The translations under genes were made by a program, and so were the position numbers. Positions 12,701 to 26,400 of a stretch of DNA of 64,000 bases are shown in pieces. Under the pieces are notes generated by a model. The model did not search any database, was not told where the DNA came from, and saw only the letters and a list, made by a program, of their open reading frames with translations. Within the stretch, counting starts at the first letter, position 1; each line of letters opens with the position of its first letter. The stretch covers positions 3,055,245 through 3,119,244 of the forward strand of contig VZDJ01000052.1 in NCBI GenBank assembly GCA_008694505.1, in the 5' to 3' direction. This DNA comes from Cyanoderma ruficeps (Eukaryota > Chordata > Aves > Passeriformes > Timaliidae).

Positions 12701-15050
12701 CCATCACTGTGGAAGATGAGTGAATATGACAGTCAAGAACCGTAATGTCCATTTTCAACCCTGTCAGTAAAGCAATGTAGTTTCCGAAAAGAAGAAAAAG
12801 GGATTTACTTTTCCAAATCAGCGGGTGGGGGAGGAAGAAGAATTTCAGAGAGGCATGATTAGGGAAACATCAGGAAATTGTTTGGGTGATTTTACTGAAG
12901 AAGTGGCTCACTGATGAACTCTGAGGCTGAGTGCTGCTATTTCCACTCCTGGCTGAGTAAGATCCCCCAAGCTGGCACAGCTACTTTCCGTCTCTCTTCC
13001 AGCAAACAAGCGGATTTCCCTTATCAGCAAAACTAATTTTGTCTGGCTGACAAGTTATAAAAATGAAGTCTTTTAATTTGGAGTTCAGTCTGGAGTTCAC
13101 TTCTGCAGAAAGGAGGGAGAAACGGAAGGAAGGTGGTCTGGAAAGTGGCAGGGACAACCAGCTTTTGAGAGCACCAGACTAGAGCAGCTCACTGAGGAAA
13201 TGGTTTGGCCAAAGAACAAAGCAGATGGAGGGTACCAGCAACACAAAACTCAAGCTGGAGTGCTGGTTTGCACTAAAAAATCTGCATGCTGATAATCAGC
13301 TGAGATTTTTTTCCCAACAGAACCAAACTTTTTTTTTGTTTAAAGAAGAAAAGTATTTCTTCAGGACAAGATTTTTGTTGTCAAACTTGTCTGGGCCCAT
13401 TAGAAACTCCCCCAGCCTTCTGGAATACCACTAGTTCCCATCTGCTTCCCTCAAAGTAACAAAGTCAGTGGAGAGCTTGGCAGGAACCAAATTGGCAAGA
13501 CAAGGAGTGGGTTGAAACAGTGACTAAATGTGGGATGTGTCTATCCCTATGAAGCTGCTGCTAACCCCAGCACCCTGCATAGTATCTAACAGGCATTTAT
13601 AGGCCATGCACCACTGACTTCTCCTGCAGCAACTCCTATCTACAGGTGCTCTGCGCAGGGCAAAACTGTGCTGAGGTCATAAATGTTGTGGCTGAAATGC
13701 CTAATAAAAAAAGTAAATGCATGTTTGCTTGTAAAAGGCCTTCCCCAGAATGGATTAAACAAGTTCTTCTGTGCTTTTCACTGCAGAAATATTTGTATGC
13801 TGCGAACTTTCTCCTTTAGCTGCCCTGTAAATCATCAACCTAAAGCACTGCAGGCTGCAAGAGCTGCCAGGACAATAAACTGAAGCCCAGGGAAAGACTT
13901 AAATGCCCACCTTACTTTACATAGCCTGGTGACAGCAATATGGATGTGCCGAAGGCTGAGTGCTCCCATGCTCCCATGGATCAGGGCCTAGATACACATG
14001 GACACTTCAAACAGAGGCATCTGTCAGCAAAAAACTTCCTCTCCTTGGGAGGAGGCTTTTCTCACAGCTCCTGCGTGGGCGTCGGGCCACATAAATCCCC
14101 CAGACTTTGTTGTTCTGCCAGCAAGCAGGACAGAAGAGCAGTAAAAACCTGCCAGGTCAGTTAGAAACCAGCTGAGTCACAATGCTGCAACAGGACCACC
14201 TGAAAATAAACAGGCCAATGATAAAAGCCGCACAAGGGCCGAGCCAGGAGCCTGACTCTCCGGGTGGGTGGGGGATTGCTGCAGTGGCTGCAGTGGCTCT
14301 GGGACTGTGGATGCTCCCTCCTGATTTCCTGCTTGTGCAAACCCAAGGTGCTGGCAGAGCTGGGTACCCCATCACCTGCTGTGCAGCACACGAGTGGAGT
14401 TGAATATTTGGACAAACAACACCAGAGCAAGGACCCTACATGATACCTTCAGCATGAACCCTTTTTTTCTGTCCCCAGCATCATTCCCCTTAGGGTGACA
14501 GCGGGCACCACTGATTAGGAGGGTATGCCAGTCCACGTGTACCAAATGGGGACCTGTTAGGTTATTTTGGTGCTCTCCGGGGAGAAAGCGAGGGCACACA
14601 AACATGGATAAATAACCGCTCCCGGTTCTGGGTCTCTTATATAAGGTGATGATTATAGAAACTGCGGTGTACGAGGGGGTGGAAAAGGATGCAAAGATCA
14701 GAGTTTTTAAAGGAAAGTAGGTCTGGGTGTTGAGGGGGGAAATGGAAATTACCAGCCTTCCTTGAGGTTTGATAAAACCAAAGAAGGTGGTGCTGTGTTG
14801 TACCGATGTCTTGGCCGCAGACAAGACACGAGTGTCCTGTGCTGGGGAAGAGCCGCTCAAAGACTTTATATAGATCTTCTCTTCAGGATGAGCTGATGTA
14901 CGGGACTGTCAGCTGAGCACAGGGCTGGGAATAAATGATTTAATAGCACAAATGGTTTCCAAAGGGAGCTGGGAGGGTATTGTTCCAAAGTAACCAACAC
15001 TTCATGTTCCGTCACAAGCACAAATGGTAATTCAATTATCGCAGACACGT
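9701..15050. other. Intergenic sequence with a possible conserved noncoding stretch
   Basis: No supported exon. The 211-codon plus-strand frame at 11344-11979 and the 162-codon minus-strand frame at 14372-14860 have no recognisable domain and no splice sites and are treated as chance. About 12.42-12.68 kb is AT-rich with several ATTA/TAAT cores and no repeat character, so it could be a conserved enhancer. About 14.05-14.85 kb carries more CpGs than its surroundings and a TATATAAGG-like string near 14638, but no initiator or donor that would make a promoter call safe. Confidence 0.45.
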
Positions 15051-15059
15051 AAAAAGCAA

Positions 15060-15560
15060 TTTTGTAGCCATCCTGACACTAATGTTGGTTGGTTGATTGG
15101 TTAGTGAAGATTTTTTCACTATATATTTCCCTTTCTTTTAAGATTATGAAGAATGCAGGATTAACACCCAGGATACTTTTTAATCCTAAGCAGAAACAAA
15201 GCTGCTTATAAACTGGGTTTAAGCATCTTTAAATCCTTATCATAGAGGAGCTGGGTTTGGGCTGCGTGAAGACAGGCTGCTATTTTATTCATAATTGTTT
15301 AGAGAAAAATAGGGGAGGGTTTCATAAAGCACTTTGTACATTACACACAGCTATGTGCCATCTCCTCCTCTTTTAAACACAGATTGCAGCTCACCATTTC
15401 CCTACGCCGCAATTTATTTTCTTACAGCCAGGTTGTGAAAGCTGTGGGAATGGAAGCGATCCATTGTTCTAATCTGTAATGAGAGTACCAAATCCCTCTA
15501 TGTCTTCAGCCTGATTGTGGTGAAAACATGTGCATTTACAGATTCATTGGTGAGTGTCTG
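15060..15560. promoter_or_regulatory. Candidate conserved noncoding element (enhancer-like)
   Basis: Unique, repeat-free sequence with a cluster of short transcription-factor-like motifs: GGTTGGTTGATTGGTTAG at 15085-15102 (contains an inverted CCAAT), a homeodomain-like TTCATAATTG near 15288-15297, and a SOX-like CCATTGTTCT at 15461-15470. There is no open frame of note and no splice signal. The call rests on sequence texture only; single-genome reading cannot show conservation, so confidence is low. Confidence 0.25.
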
Positions 15561-18500
15561 GAGGTTACTCTTGGATGCGTGCTCCTTATGATCCGATCAG
15601 AGTCACACACTAAAGAGTAGACGTCTTGCAGCAATGTAAATCTGAGTTACGCTGCCTGAGCTGCGTTTCTCTCCCTGTTGGGTTTCTCATTGCTGCACCA
15701 GAAGCAGCATCACAACTTCTTTCATGAAGTAGGTTTTTGTGCACAGTCACTGGAAAGTCTCCTTTGGAAAAATCGCTGTGTTAACGTAAGACACTGGTTT
15801 GAATCGGGGCTGTAACACAGTGGGCTGGATCTAGGAATATAATCAGCGTACTGCACAATAGGAATATTGCCTGGATGCCATTCAAGCTTCTGTATCTCTC
15901 ATTCCTAGTACACATCTATGTTTGGTGTGTACTCCACAGGTGAATGCACACAAGGACACAGAGAGAATCCTCTTGGATCTTTTTGGTACACCCCTTCCTT
16001 GGGCCCAAGTCTGCTCTCACTGCAATTAACAGGAGCTTGTGTTGCACTTCTTGTACGTAAGCCTTGCTCAGCTGAGCACTCTCCCTGACCTCAGCAGGGC
16101 TCCTTGTGTGCCTAATTTAGGGCTGTAATTTGCCAGCAGGTCAGCACCCACCGGGATGCTGATAAGTAAGACCTACTCAGTCTATAGACCTGCTATTTTA
16201 GATCAAATACCCCAAAGACTGCCCCTGATGGGCATTGCCAGCAGGGGCCCACGACACAGACCAGATCCAGATCTGCTGGGTTGTCCCAGCTGTGCAGTGT
16301 GCCCTGGTCTGTGGGCATTTAATGGGTTGAAGGGATATTCGTGCTTCCAGTGACAGCATATAATGACTGAGAGATGAACATGTGCTTATGGCACAACGTT
16401 TTCATGAGGCAGGATTGATAAATGAGAAGCAAAATTCTCTCTGGGGCACAGGTAAAGGTGCACTGGCACTGGTTTTACAGGTTATAGGTTGCAAGCACCC
16501 TGATTGTCTCCCTTCTGTCCTGCAAGGCTGCACAGGGAAGAGCTAAGGCAGCAAATCCTGCTCTTGTTTTGGCTTCCTTCATGTGCCTGCTAAGGTGTTG
16601 CTATGTGAAAATCTTGGCAGGGGGTAGGAAATGCTGTGTCTGTTGGAGCTGAACAAGTTCCTGTGTGTTTAGTAGTTGTGGTGTCCTTGTTTGCTCTTTC
16701 TTGCGAGGTGTGTGAAAGGAGACCTTTGTACACCAGGACATGTGGTAGTGCCCAGGTACACCTTGGATATAAAGGAATATTTGTGCAGTGGTAGCTGAGC
16801 CATGGAGATGGTAGAAACAGGTGCCTTGTCTACATTTCATAGAAAAATGGAGTATGTTCTATTGAATAAATCAAGGCTTTGTTAGCTAGGCCACCTTATT
16901 CCTGCAGGGAATCCGTAGGAAGGATTTATATTAAGTGTTCTCTGATGATAATGATGCTTTTAAAATAGAATTCAGAATATTATGCCACCTAAATCTTGAT
17001 AGCCCATTCCTTCAGCTCAGAAATACTAATGCAAGGTGTATCTTGTACTCCATATTTCATGGCTGTTCCAATTTCTTTTCTTTTTGAGCTATATACTAAT
17101 GTGGAGTTAGAGGCTTTATCTCCACAGCTACACAGTCCCCCTCACAAGTCTCTCCAGACATGTAATTTAGCAAAAAAAAAGCTTGCTTTGTTCCTCAGCA
17201 TGATATGGTGTAATCAGGAGAATGAATAGAGATGCCAGAAAGATTTATGACTTGATTTTTTTCAGAGATGGAGAGGACAACTAATCCACAATACTGATTT
17301 CATGAGAAAATGGGGATCCTCGCATCAGAGAAGCTTTTTTTTTTTCAATATCCACTTCAGAGATATCACCCTAAATGAAGTGGGGTTTTTGAGAAATTAA
17401 AGGATGAATAGGAAAAATTTTCAAGATGGACTGCTTTTTTTTCTTTTCCAAAACATGAAGCTATACTTTGATAATCTAGAATACAGCAGGATTTGGCATT
17501 TGTGGGAAGTCCTACCCAATGTTAATCCACCCTTCAGAAAATGTGCCATAACCTCACTAACCCTGAAGCATCATTTCATTGAAAATGCTGCAAAGAGCCT
17601 TGCTAGATTTCACCAACTTTTTTTTTTAAATCACCTAAAAGTGCAGCATTTATGGACATTCATAAAACAAACCAGAACACAGCACTTCAGTTTCAAATGA
17701 AACTCTTATCTGGTTTAAACTGTCTCAACACTGCAGCTGAATACAGTTCTGTCTTTTTTAACAAACCTAAATACAAATGCAACCCCTTAGTGACATCCCT
17801 TTTTTGGGGGGGTTTATGATACTTCTTGAGATGAGCTTTTGCGTCCAAAGGGATGGTGAGCTGCTCTGCTCCCACCCTGAGATACTGAGCCTGAAGTCTA
17901 ATTATGCTCTTTCCATCTTTCTTGGTTGTTCCCTGCTACACCGGTGACAAATTTAGTAAAAAACCTCCAGCTGTGCTGAGACTGTGGAAGGAGCTGAGGC
18001 TTGGGGTTAGAGTTTGAATAGCATATAACCTTTTATTTCCTACCCTGTCTGGCTCTGAATGGCAGCCATGCAAATTATGTGCATACACTTTCTACTGTAG
18101 GTTGGTTTTAGGGAGGCTTTCACTGAAGTTGATGAACTTTGAACAAATAATTTTAAGCTGGTAACTTAAATCAATGTAATTTTTTCATTTTTTTTTCTTG
18201 CAAAACCAGGTTCATCGATGTCACTTGTAATTCAGCACTAGTTAAATATTGTTGGTTTCCTAGGGAAGATGTGCTATTGTTTAAATCAGAAAGGTGAATA
18301 CAAATGTAATGCAATATCCTGTCTACCAAATGGGTGGGATGTGCAGATGAACAACTTGTAGTCAAGCTTCAAATGCAACTTAGTTTCCATTCTTCTTTGA
18401 ATTCAGGGAAAGAAAGATCTGCCCAAAGAATGAGGCTCCTAAAATCCCAGCCTGAAATCAGTTGTGATGAAAGTCAGCTACTGTAGCTCTATAACTCTGG

Positions 18501-21500
18501 ACCTCTGTGCTTTTAGAAATTAAAAGCCATGTTCCTTATGATTTTTTAAAATTAATATTTAATGATAGTAAAAGCGTGGCTTCCATGTCAGAAGAGGGTT
18601 TCTTCCTCACAAAATCTTTCTTTTGTTGCAACTCAGAGGACTTGCCTGTCACTGCTGGATGCTCCCCAGAGCCATGGCCAGATCATAAGATCCTATAGCA
18701 TCTCTTTTCTTCTGGAGTCAAGTGACCCACTTGTTTTTTCCTGGACATGTGTGTCCTGCATATCCCTTATCCAGCCTCATATCCCAAATTCTGGGCCACC
18801 CAGCACCACAGAGTGAGCCAACACACCTTTGTCTCCCAGTCTAAGCACAATTGTAATAATTTCTGTGGTTTATACCTACTTTCTAAAAGTATAAATAACT
18901 GCTATCAGCCCCTGGATCTACGAGCAGAGTGCTAATGAGACCTGCTCCTTGCTACCAGCTCAGCTCTGTGTGGGCAAATAGGTTTTAAACTGAATTTTAA
19001 TCTGCTGGCAATGAACATCTTATTATATAGCTGTGCCTAAGGGCTCGGCAGGTTTGTGCACCACACACAGCGTGTTCAGGTGGAAACTGAGCTTGTGGGT
19101 GAGGATTTCGGAGAGAAAAGACAGTTCTCAGTTTCTGCTGGTTGCCAGCAATACAGTGGAGACTGAAGCTCTTTTTCTCCACCATCTACACGTAGCTGTA
19201 TTACTATTATTCTTGCTGGGGTGAACACTAGCTGGAGGATATCTCTGTTTGGATAGAGAAGTGGCGAGAAAAAGAAAGAAAAGAAGTGTCAGCCCCCAAA
19301 ATGGGCTTCATAAAAACGTGCATACAGCACACACACCAGATGCTTGTACCACAGACTGGTGGTCCTGCCAGCTCTCCTTTGCCATCCCAAGAATATCAGT
19401 TTGAAAGGAAGATACAAGGGACACAAATCTTTCCTTTTGTTGCTTTTATCAGGTTTGTTTTAATCTGCTTGCCTGAATTAGCCGGAGGTGCTGTTAGTCA
19501 GCAGCACGACTCCAATTTCTGTGAGCAAGGCCTTGGGGCTTTCTATCCTTTATCTGAAGAAAGGCACATTAGCATGAGAAATACAGGGAGTTTATTAGAC
19601 ACTGATACTTTGTGGTTCTCTCCCAGCTCTATTAGTAATCCAGTCACCAGCTCCTGTCTCTCCCCTTGTTCTACAGTTTCACACACTCCTGCTATTGTGT
19701 CTGCTGCTGCATCTGTGATTCACAAAGTTTCTTCCATCAACTTCAGATCACTTTTGCAGAGTAACTCCTGGTAAGAAAATCTTTTAAACCTATTTGAAAA
19801 GACTATGGCCATGCAAGGGTGGGGCAGCTGATGTTTAAGGGGAAAGGAATAAAGAAAGTTTTAATATAAAGAGAACCCATCAAAGGTTCTTGAAAATAAA
19901 TTGCTAAAGATGTTGCACAAGTGACTTACTGGTTTTTTAAATTGTCTTTTAAGTTTTTCAACAACATTTTAATTAAAGCCTTTATTAGCAAGTGCCTCAT
20001 TATAAAAGGCTGACATTTTTTATTATTTTCTACTTCATAATTTTTACAAGTGACTTTCTACAATTTTTTTTCTCTAAAAAGGTCATTTTGGGAGAAAGCA
20101 AGAAGGAAGTAACAATGTTAAATCAGTCATGCAAAAGGTGTGATGTGAGGCATAGCTGTTTTAATGAATTTTGTTCACTAAGTGAGTCTAATTTCTGGTC
20201 ACAGCAATTTTGGCGTATTGATTTCCAGCCCCACGCTTGCCTGGTAAACAAGATCTCATCACAGGCCCTGGTTTGTGTCAGTAAGTCCTTTCTGCTCAAG
20301 CAAATCAAATATTTTAATCTCCAGGTCCTCACAGCTTTTGTGCTCAATTGCACGCAGGGCTCTAAACGAGGAGGCTCCGAGGTGCAGCTGCAGGGCTGGG
20401 CAGGGCAGAGCCTGAAGGTGCTCACGTCCCCATTAGCACTCCTGAGCTGCCGGCTCCTTGTCCCAAGTGTTCCAGCTGTTTGCAGCTGCACAGCTTCTCC
20501 CTTTGCACCTGGGCAGTGTCAGCCCTGACTGTGCCTGGGCTGTGGCACAGGGGGCAGGAGGAAGGCTGCAGCAGCAGCAGGATGCTCAGGGCAGGCCAAG
20601 CTGTGTCCTGGTTCCCAGGCTGCCCTGTGGATGTCTCTCCTACCTCCATCTTGCTCTGTGCTCACACCTAGGCTGCTGGGCTGATGAAGATCTAGCCTTT
20701 GATTTTTCACAACACTCTGAAGACTTTATATGATTTTCAGGTAGCACAATCCAGCCACTGAGCAATTGGAACTGAAATCTTAAATTTAGATCTGATGGGG
20801 AAGCAAAATTCTTAATGCAAGCTGACTGCTGCTGCTTGGTTGCTTGTGGATTTAGATCGCTGTCTTTAGATGCCTTTGCAGGTTGCTCACAAAGTAACAT
20901 AAGCTCTAAGAAAAACCTCCATACAACTTCAAAAACTAAGAATAAGCTCACGTTCCCCCCAGTTTAGCCCACTACTCTTCACCATTCTTGTGGCCACCCA
21001 GCTGTCCCAATGACTATACTGTGTGTACTGAGCCAGTGCTGATGTCTCAGCTGTAAGTAACACCCAGGAAGGGAGGACTGCATATATTTAAAGTGTGTGA
21101 GGACCCAGCAGATATTGTGCCAAGATTGGTATATAACATTTTTGTGCCTATCTGAGACCTCCTCCTTGGAGGATTTGTTCTTGAGTGTTGTATAACACCT
21201 TTCCTTCTGCACTGACCTCTGAGATAATGTGCATCAGGAACGTCATATTGTCAAGAGAGCCAGGCAGCAGCTTGGGAGTTGGTACAAGGGCACATGAATA
21301 ATGGCATTATTTCCAATCAGAAAATTGCTAAATTTAAGTCTATTACTGAATCCAACAGAACACTGTGCAGCTTGGCACCTTGTGCAGGGTGTGCACCTAC
21401 ATAAGATTATGTTCATAACAGGAATCAATAAGATTCAAAGGAAGACGCTGGAAAAAATCTCCATGAGCATATGGAAGGGAGTACTAGATGTTTAGTGATA

Positions 21501-22439
21501 TTTTTAGCTGATCTCTTGATTTCAAAGTTCTTTTTATTCTAAATACCCTTCCCTAACAAAATGAAATAGTGAGCTACAACCTGAAAAAACCCTACAGGGA
21601 TGGGAAAAATTCATACAAGGTTGGAGCTTGTTTTGCCTTCAGCTGAGATGTTTCATGCAGGGCAAGCTGAACTCCTTACACCTGCTAGATCCATAGACCC
21701 ATAACAGAAAGGGACAGACACAGTCCCTTATTTAAAACTAACCCCTGTGAGGCTGTCGGTGCGAGCACCAGAATGTGGAGCAATCGTGTGCAGCTGAACA
21801 TAAAAGTCCTTAAAATAATCCTTCCTCACACAGCTGCCACCAAAAGCACTGTCAATAAAGGAAACTGTTCTGCTGAGTGGGGATGGTTCCCTCTTCCAGC
21901 ATCTGTGAGTAAATGTGGCATCACTGGGTCTGTTGTAAGCAAGCCTGTCAGTACCTGTAAGGTGATTGTCTGTGCCTTAGAACACAGAAGTAATAACCTG
22001 CAAAATTAAGACAGTGCAAATTCTAACATTTCCCAGGAGTGTCTGGCTTTTCAGCTTTAGCAGTGCTGGTACAAGGGAGGGCTTCTTTTTTTCTCCTTTA
22101 TGGTAATACATTTGATTCAGCATTTACAACAAGGAAGTTCTAAAATAATGATTCCAATTCACTACCAGAAAAAAAGAAATTAAAATGGGGCTTTCCTATC
22201 CAAACAGCAGGAATATGAGCCAAAACTAATAATGGCAGTGGTGGTTTCTATCTTGTGTTTCTATGGTCGAAAACAGGAAGCTGTCTGACATTGATAAAAC
22301 TGCTCTTGAAAAGTTGTCATCACAGGTCTAAATTATTCATTTGAATGCATCGTTACTAAACGCATACTAAACAGGAGCCAGGCTCTTAAAAGACAAGCTA
22401 AAATATACTGAGTTTGCATGTTTTCCCTTTGTTGATTTT
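15561..22439. other. Intergenic sequence, no gene seen
   Basis: AT-rich with brief GC-richer patches, notably 20.35-20.66 kb, which is C/G-rich but has few CpGs and so is not an island. T runs occur at 17335-17345 and elsewhere. The longest frames (178 codons plus at 19992-20528, 162 codons plus at 19286-19774, 122 codons minus at 20123-20491) lack domains and flanking splice sites. No RNA gene or transposon recognised. Confidence 0.55.
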
Positions 22440-22640
22440 TTTCTACAGTGGAGAGAGAAAGAGTAATGATGTGCTCGTTTTTATGCTGCATTAACTAATT
22501 ATAGACATTAAAGGCAAAAAAACACCTATTATTTTATTTAAATCTTCCCCTAGCTGTTGTCATGGCTGACAAATCCAGTTCTTTTTAAACACAGTTTTGC
22601 AAACTGTTCTTTCCTTGTAAGAGCATGCTTCACAGCACAA
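22440..22640. promoter_or_regulatory. Candidate AT-rich conserved noncoding element
   Basis: An unusually smooth AT-rich stretch containing a homeodomain-type ACTAATTATAG core near 22493-22503 and a TTATTTTATTTAAA string, with no repeat signature and no open frame. It resembles conserved developmental enhancers in composition. This is an inference from texture alone. Confidence 0.2.
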
Positions 22641-23391
22641 AACCACACCACAGTGAAATAATGAGTAATGCAATTCCCTTACCTGTCTAGGCCATGTGTC
22701 CTTGCAACTTCAAAGGTCACTGAGTTGAGAGATCCTCTGTGGGTGATGCTTTTATTTACTGTAAATGTAGTTTTGTCTCGCTCTCATCCGCAAGCCCCTC
22801 TCCATCAGGCTTCTCCCGTAGCGTCTGCAAAACACAATGCATCCAGTGTGAGCACAAGCTGTGTTGCAAAGGTAGAATCACATGGAATCACCTGGATTTC
22901 ATTAAAAGAGGAGTCCAAGCAGGCTCACCGTGATAGAACGCTGCATATGTGAATGTTTTTGCTTCCGTACTTTACACACTGTGCCAATGTTTGGGGGTGG
23001 GAGGTGACAAGTAATGTATTTTTCACTATCCCAACTGTTACAGCTCTGAAGGGAAATCATGAGAAAAGCAGGATAGCAGAAGTCACTCATTGCATGAAAG
23101 GTATGGAATAAATAATGTACTTAATTACAGCATCAAGAAAGAGCTTTTTATATGCTAAAATCAAAAGAGGATTTGACCTCAGTCTAGGGTGATGAAACAT
23201 GAGCACAGATCTCACTAAATAACTGAGATCACAAATATGTGCCCATTTGTATGTTCTTAGGACACCCCTGACCTGATTCCTGCATTGTATTCCTTCCCTG
23301 AGATAGCCGGACAAGGTGGCTGAGAGCACCAAGGTCACCCAAGGGAGAGAGGGAGATGATCTCTCAGATTACGGGATTTAAAACCCGACTG
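22641..23391. other. Intergenic sequence, no gene seen
   Basis: No exon, RNA gene or transposon recognised. The overlapping short frames in 22.67-23.34 kb on both strands have no domain or splice context. Confidence 0.5.
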
Positions 23392-23457
23392 AGAGAAGGG
23401 TTTCCCAGATTTCAGAGAACAGTTTCCTAGTTTTCAGAGAAGGGTTTCCCAATTCTC
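23392..23457. repeat. Three-copy 22-bp tandem repeat
   Basis: Three consecutive 22-bp units at 23392-23413, 23414-23435 and 23436-23457 share the pattern AGAGAA-NNG-TTTCC-YA-N-TTYTC. Units 1 and 3 are nearly identical and the middle copy differs at several positions. Copy number is low and the units are diverged, so this is an old minisatellite seed rather than an active VNTR. It lies in otherwise unique intergenic DNA. Confidence 0.85.
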
Positions 23458-26400
23458 CTCTTCCTTTTCAAGCCCCAGAGGATGAGTTTCTTTCTAAGGG
23501 TCAACAACACCAGGGGACCCACCAAAGCTGACAGCTCACATAGCCTGACGACTCATTGTTCCTTTTAGCAGTGTCAGTGTGATTTTTTGCATGCCTGACT
23601 TTGGGTAAAGGAAGGGCTGAGATTCACCCCCATAACCGAAGTGCCTGACTGTGGCAGCCTTCGGGAATAAAAGCAGGAGCGTGAACAGAAAGCTTCAACA
23701 AATGCCAACAGGTCTGCTCTCTCTGACGGGAAAAAGAAATCTCGGATTACTGCACCTGAGGTTGCTGAAAACAGTTCTTGAAACTATTTACTTGGGCAAG
23801 CATGTGGCTGCTTAAGTGAAGATGACACATCAAAGCCTAATTTTGTCAGTTCTTGACTTTTTAGTACCTAAAAGCCCAGGATGAATTAATACTGTAGTTG
23901 AGGAATATGACTTCTGCACCTCTATGTTTCATTATGTTAGCATAGCTTTAAAGGAATTATTTTCTGGTTTTGATTTTGGGTGTATTCCCTTGTTCCCATG
24001 TAAATGTGAGGCACAATTGCACCCTTTAATGGCTAAGAAAAGAAAGGCAATGCCAGCAAAGCTGGTTTCTCACCGATGCCTGATTGCCTGGAGTTCTAAA
24101 TTAATTATCCCTCTTAAGGGAAAATGGATGTTGAATGGGGAATAAGGCACAGCTGTTGAAGCAGGGTATAAATAGGAAAAGGTTTTAGAGGGGGGGAAAA
24201 AAAAAGAAGGTGCACTTTGAGGTAGACAGATTTGTAAGGCAGCATTGCTCTTGGATTTGAACTATTGGGATGAATTCAGCAGTGACATAATGGACATATC
24301 AGGGCTTGGGTGAGATACCATGGGACAGCTCTGCTCTGCAGCCCGTGGGATTTCAGAGAGCAATATCCCATATAAACATGTTTATATGCTTAGACAGACC
24401 ATTACTTTGATAATATTCTTGGACAACACTTCTGGCACTGCATTGCTCCTGTTTAATCTCAGTCAGCACCAACCACTTAAAAGGTCTGTATAGTTTACCT
24501 GAACTGAGTTAAAAAAAGTCTTTTTCATTCTGGGAAAATAGTTTTTGTTTCTCTCTCTGTGTACCACTAGCCACACCATCTGAATCACCCCTTGAAAAAA
24601 GAATCAAATGTCAGCCAACTAATTATCAAAGTCGAGCAACGCTGGATTCTTCAATTTATGGCTCCCCAAATATAATAAAAGGAGAGGGGAAGTCTCACAA
24701 ACAGAGTAAAACCATATATTTTTTAAGCATGCAAAGTTTGGAAAAATAATCTTATAAGGCTTAAAATTGTCTGTGAATATTGTACCACTGATTTTCATGC
24801 TAACTTCTGAAGAACATAGAGTTTTCAAAACTGGAAAAGTTCACATTGTTTACATAGAAGTGTGTCTCTTCCTCTCTGCCTCTCTAATGTTTGTTAATCT
24901 ATTACCCACCTTAAAGAAAGCTTCCTGTTCCTCCTTGGAATCTGAGCAGAAAAATCAATTAACTATAGTATTAATGAGGCCTGATTACAGGTTTTCCCCT
25001 GCCTGTGGTTGTCTTCACCTCCCTTTTCTGCCATTATTTAACTAGGCATACGAGAAATCTTATCTATTCCTTTCTTTCATCAAACACTGCTGATTGTAGG
25101 TCCTGCTTTTATGACTTCCCTGATAAACATAATTTTAGATTAGAGTGTTTGGAACAGGCCAGCTTAACAAGGAACTACTGGGACAGAATTTTGCACTAGC
25201 ACTGCCAGTGCTCACTAATGGTGTTTATTCAGGATTATTTGTGATGGAGGTAAATTTTACATTCAGGGGATTCCTTCTTCCTTATTGGCACACAAAACAT
25301 CTTCTGTGATATTCCTTCATGGGATATGTGAAGAAGGATGGGACTTCTCTGCTTAGTGTCTTATGAATCCAGCACAGTGCAAAGTTGTCTCCTGGGGTCA
25401 GATATCCAAGTCAATCCTTTACTCCATAACATGGTGGTGCCACTTGGCCTTTCAATGCCAGATTGGGAGCCTTGTGGCCTGTGCTTGGGAGGGAGCTGGC
25501 CAAGGCTGCACTCTGTGCTTGGGATAAGGGCTTTGTACCTGGATACAACCCTGCAGCTGTTCCATCTGCTCCAGGCTGCCATTGATCAGCTGCAGCTGAA
25601 TTACATTCCTGGCTCAGGAGGTGCAAATCTCACTGCTTGACCTCAGCTCTGGCATCTGGACAGGAAATTGTCTCCCACGTAGAAGATTGTATTGGGATGA
25701 TTCAGGTTGTCTATCCTAATATACAGCTCCCACCCTGACTAATATGAATTATCCCCACTTTATGCCTCTGGCAGTCTTTCTTCTGCTGAAGGCACAACAG
25801 AGTGCCAGCAGATCTATACAGGTTGATCAATTAAGGCTTTTGGCACATGAACAGGCTCTGGAGAAAGGAAGGAGAGTATTTCTGCACTAGGCAAAGCCTT
25901 GTCTTCCAAACTTTGTGTATGAACCCAGGTCTTTGTCTGGAAAAGTGCCTGGACTAACAGGAGGTGTTAGGACAGATTTGGACCCAAAATTTTGGATTTT
26001 TGGAAGAGCTGAATGAAGCATGAAGAGGAGCAGGGATGGAGAAGGAAGGGGGCAGAGGAATATGTACCAATACATGAAGATTTTGGGGAGGCCAGCCAAG
26101 CCTGACTGCTCCTGCTCCTACTCCTCAATTGTGAGCTGAAAACCCATGGCATGCCCAAGGCCTCAGGCTGGAGAAGGGTGGTTACAGGATTGAAGAAAAC
26201 CCCAGTGTGAGCAGTATTCTTCTGGCTTTTTGGGACAGGGGCGTCTCTCAAGGCTGTAACACTGTCACTATTCAAGAACTGAAGAAAAAGGCAAAGAAAC
26301 AGGGAAAATATCAGAGACCAGGGATGCTGGAGGAGGAGGAGGCTGAAGTGTGATGCTGCAAGATTGCAGCACAGGGAATTGAGCTGGGGGGAGAGCTCAC

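Noticed and set aside
14372..14860. 162-codon minus-strand frame in a slightly CpG-richer stretch with TATA-like strings
   Set aside because: No recognisable domain or initiator, and the TATA-like strings are poorly placed. Local CpG density is below island level.
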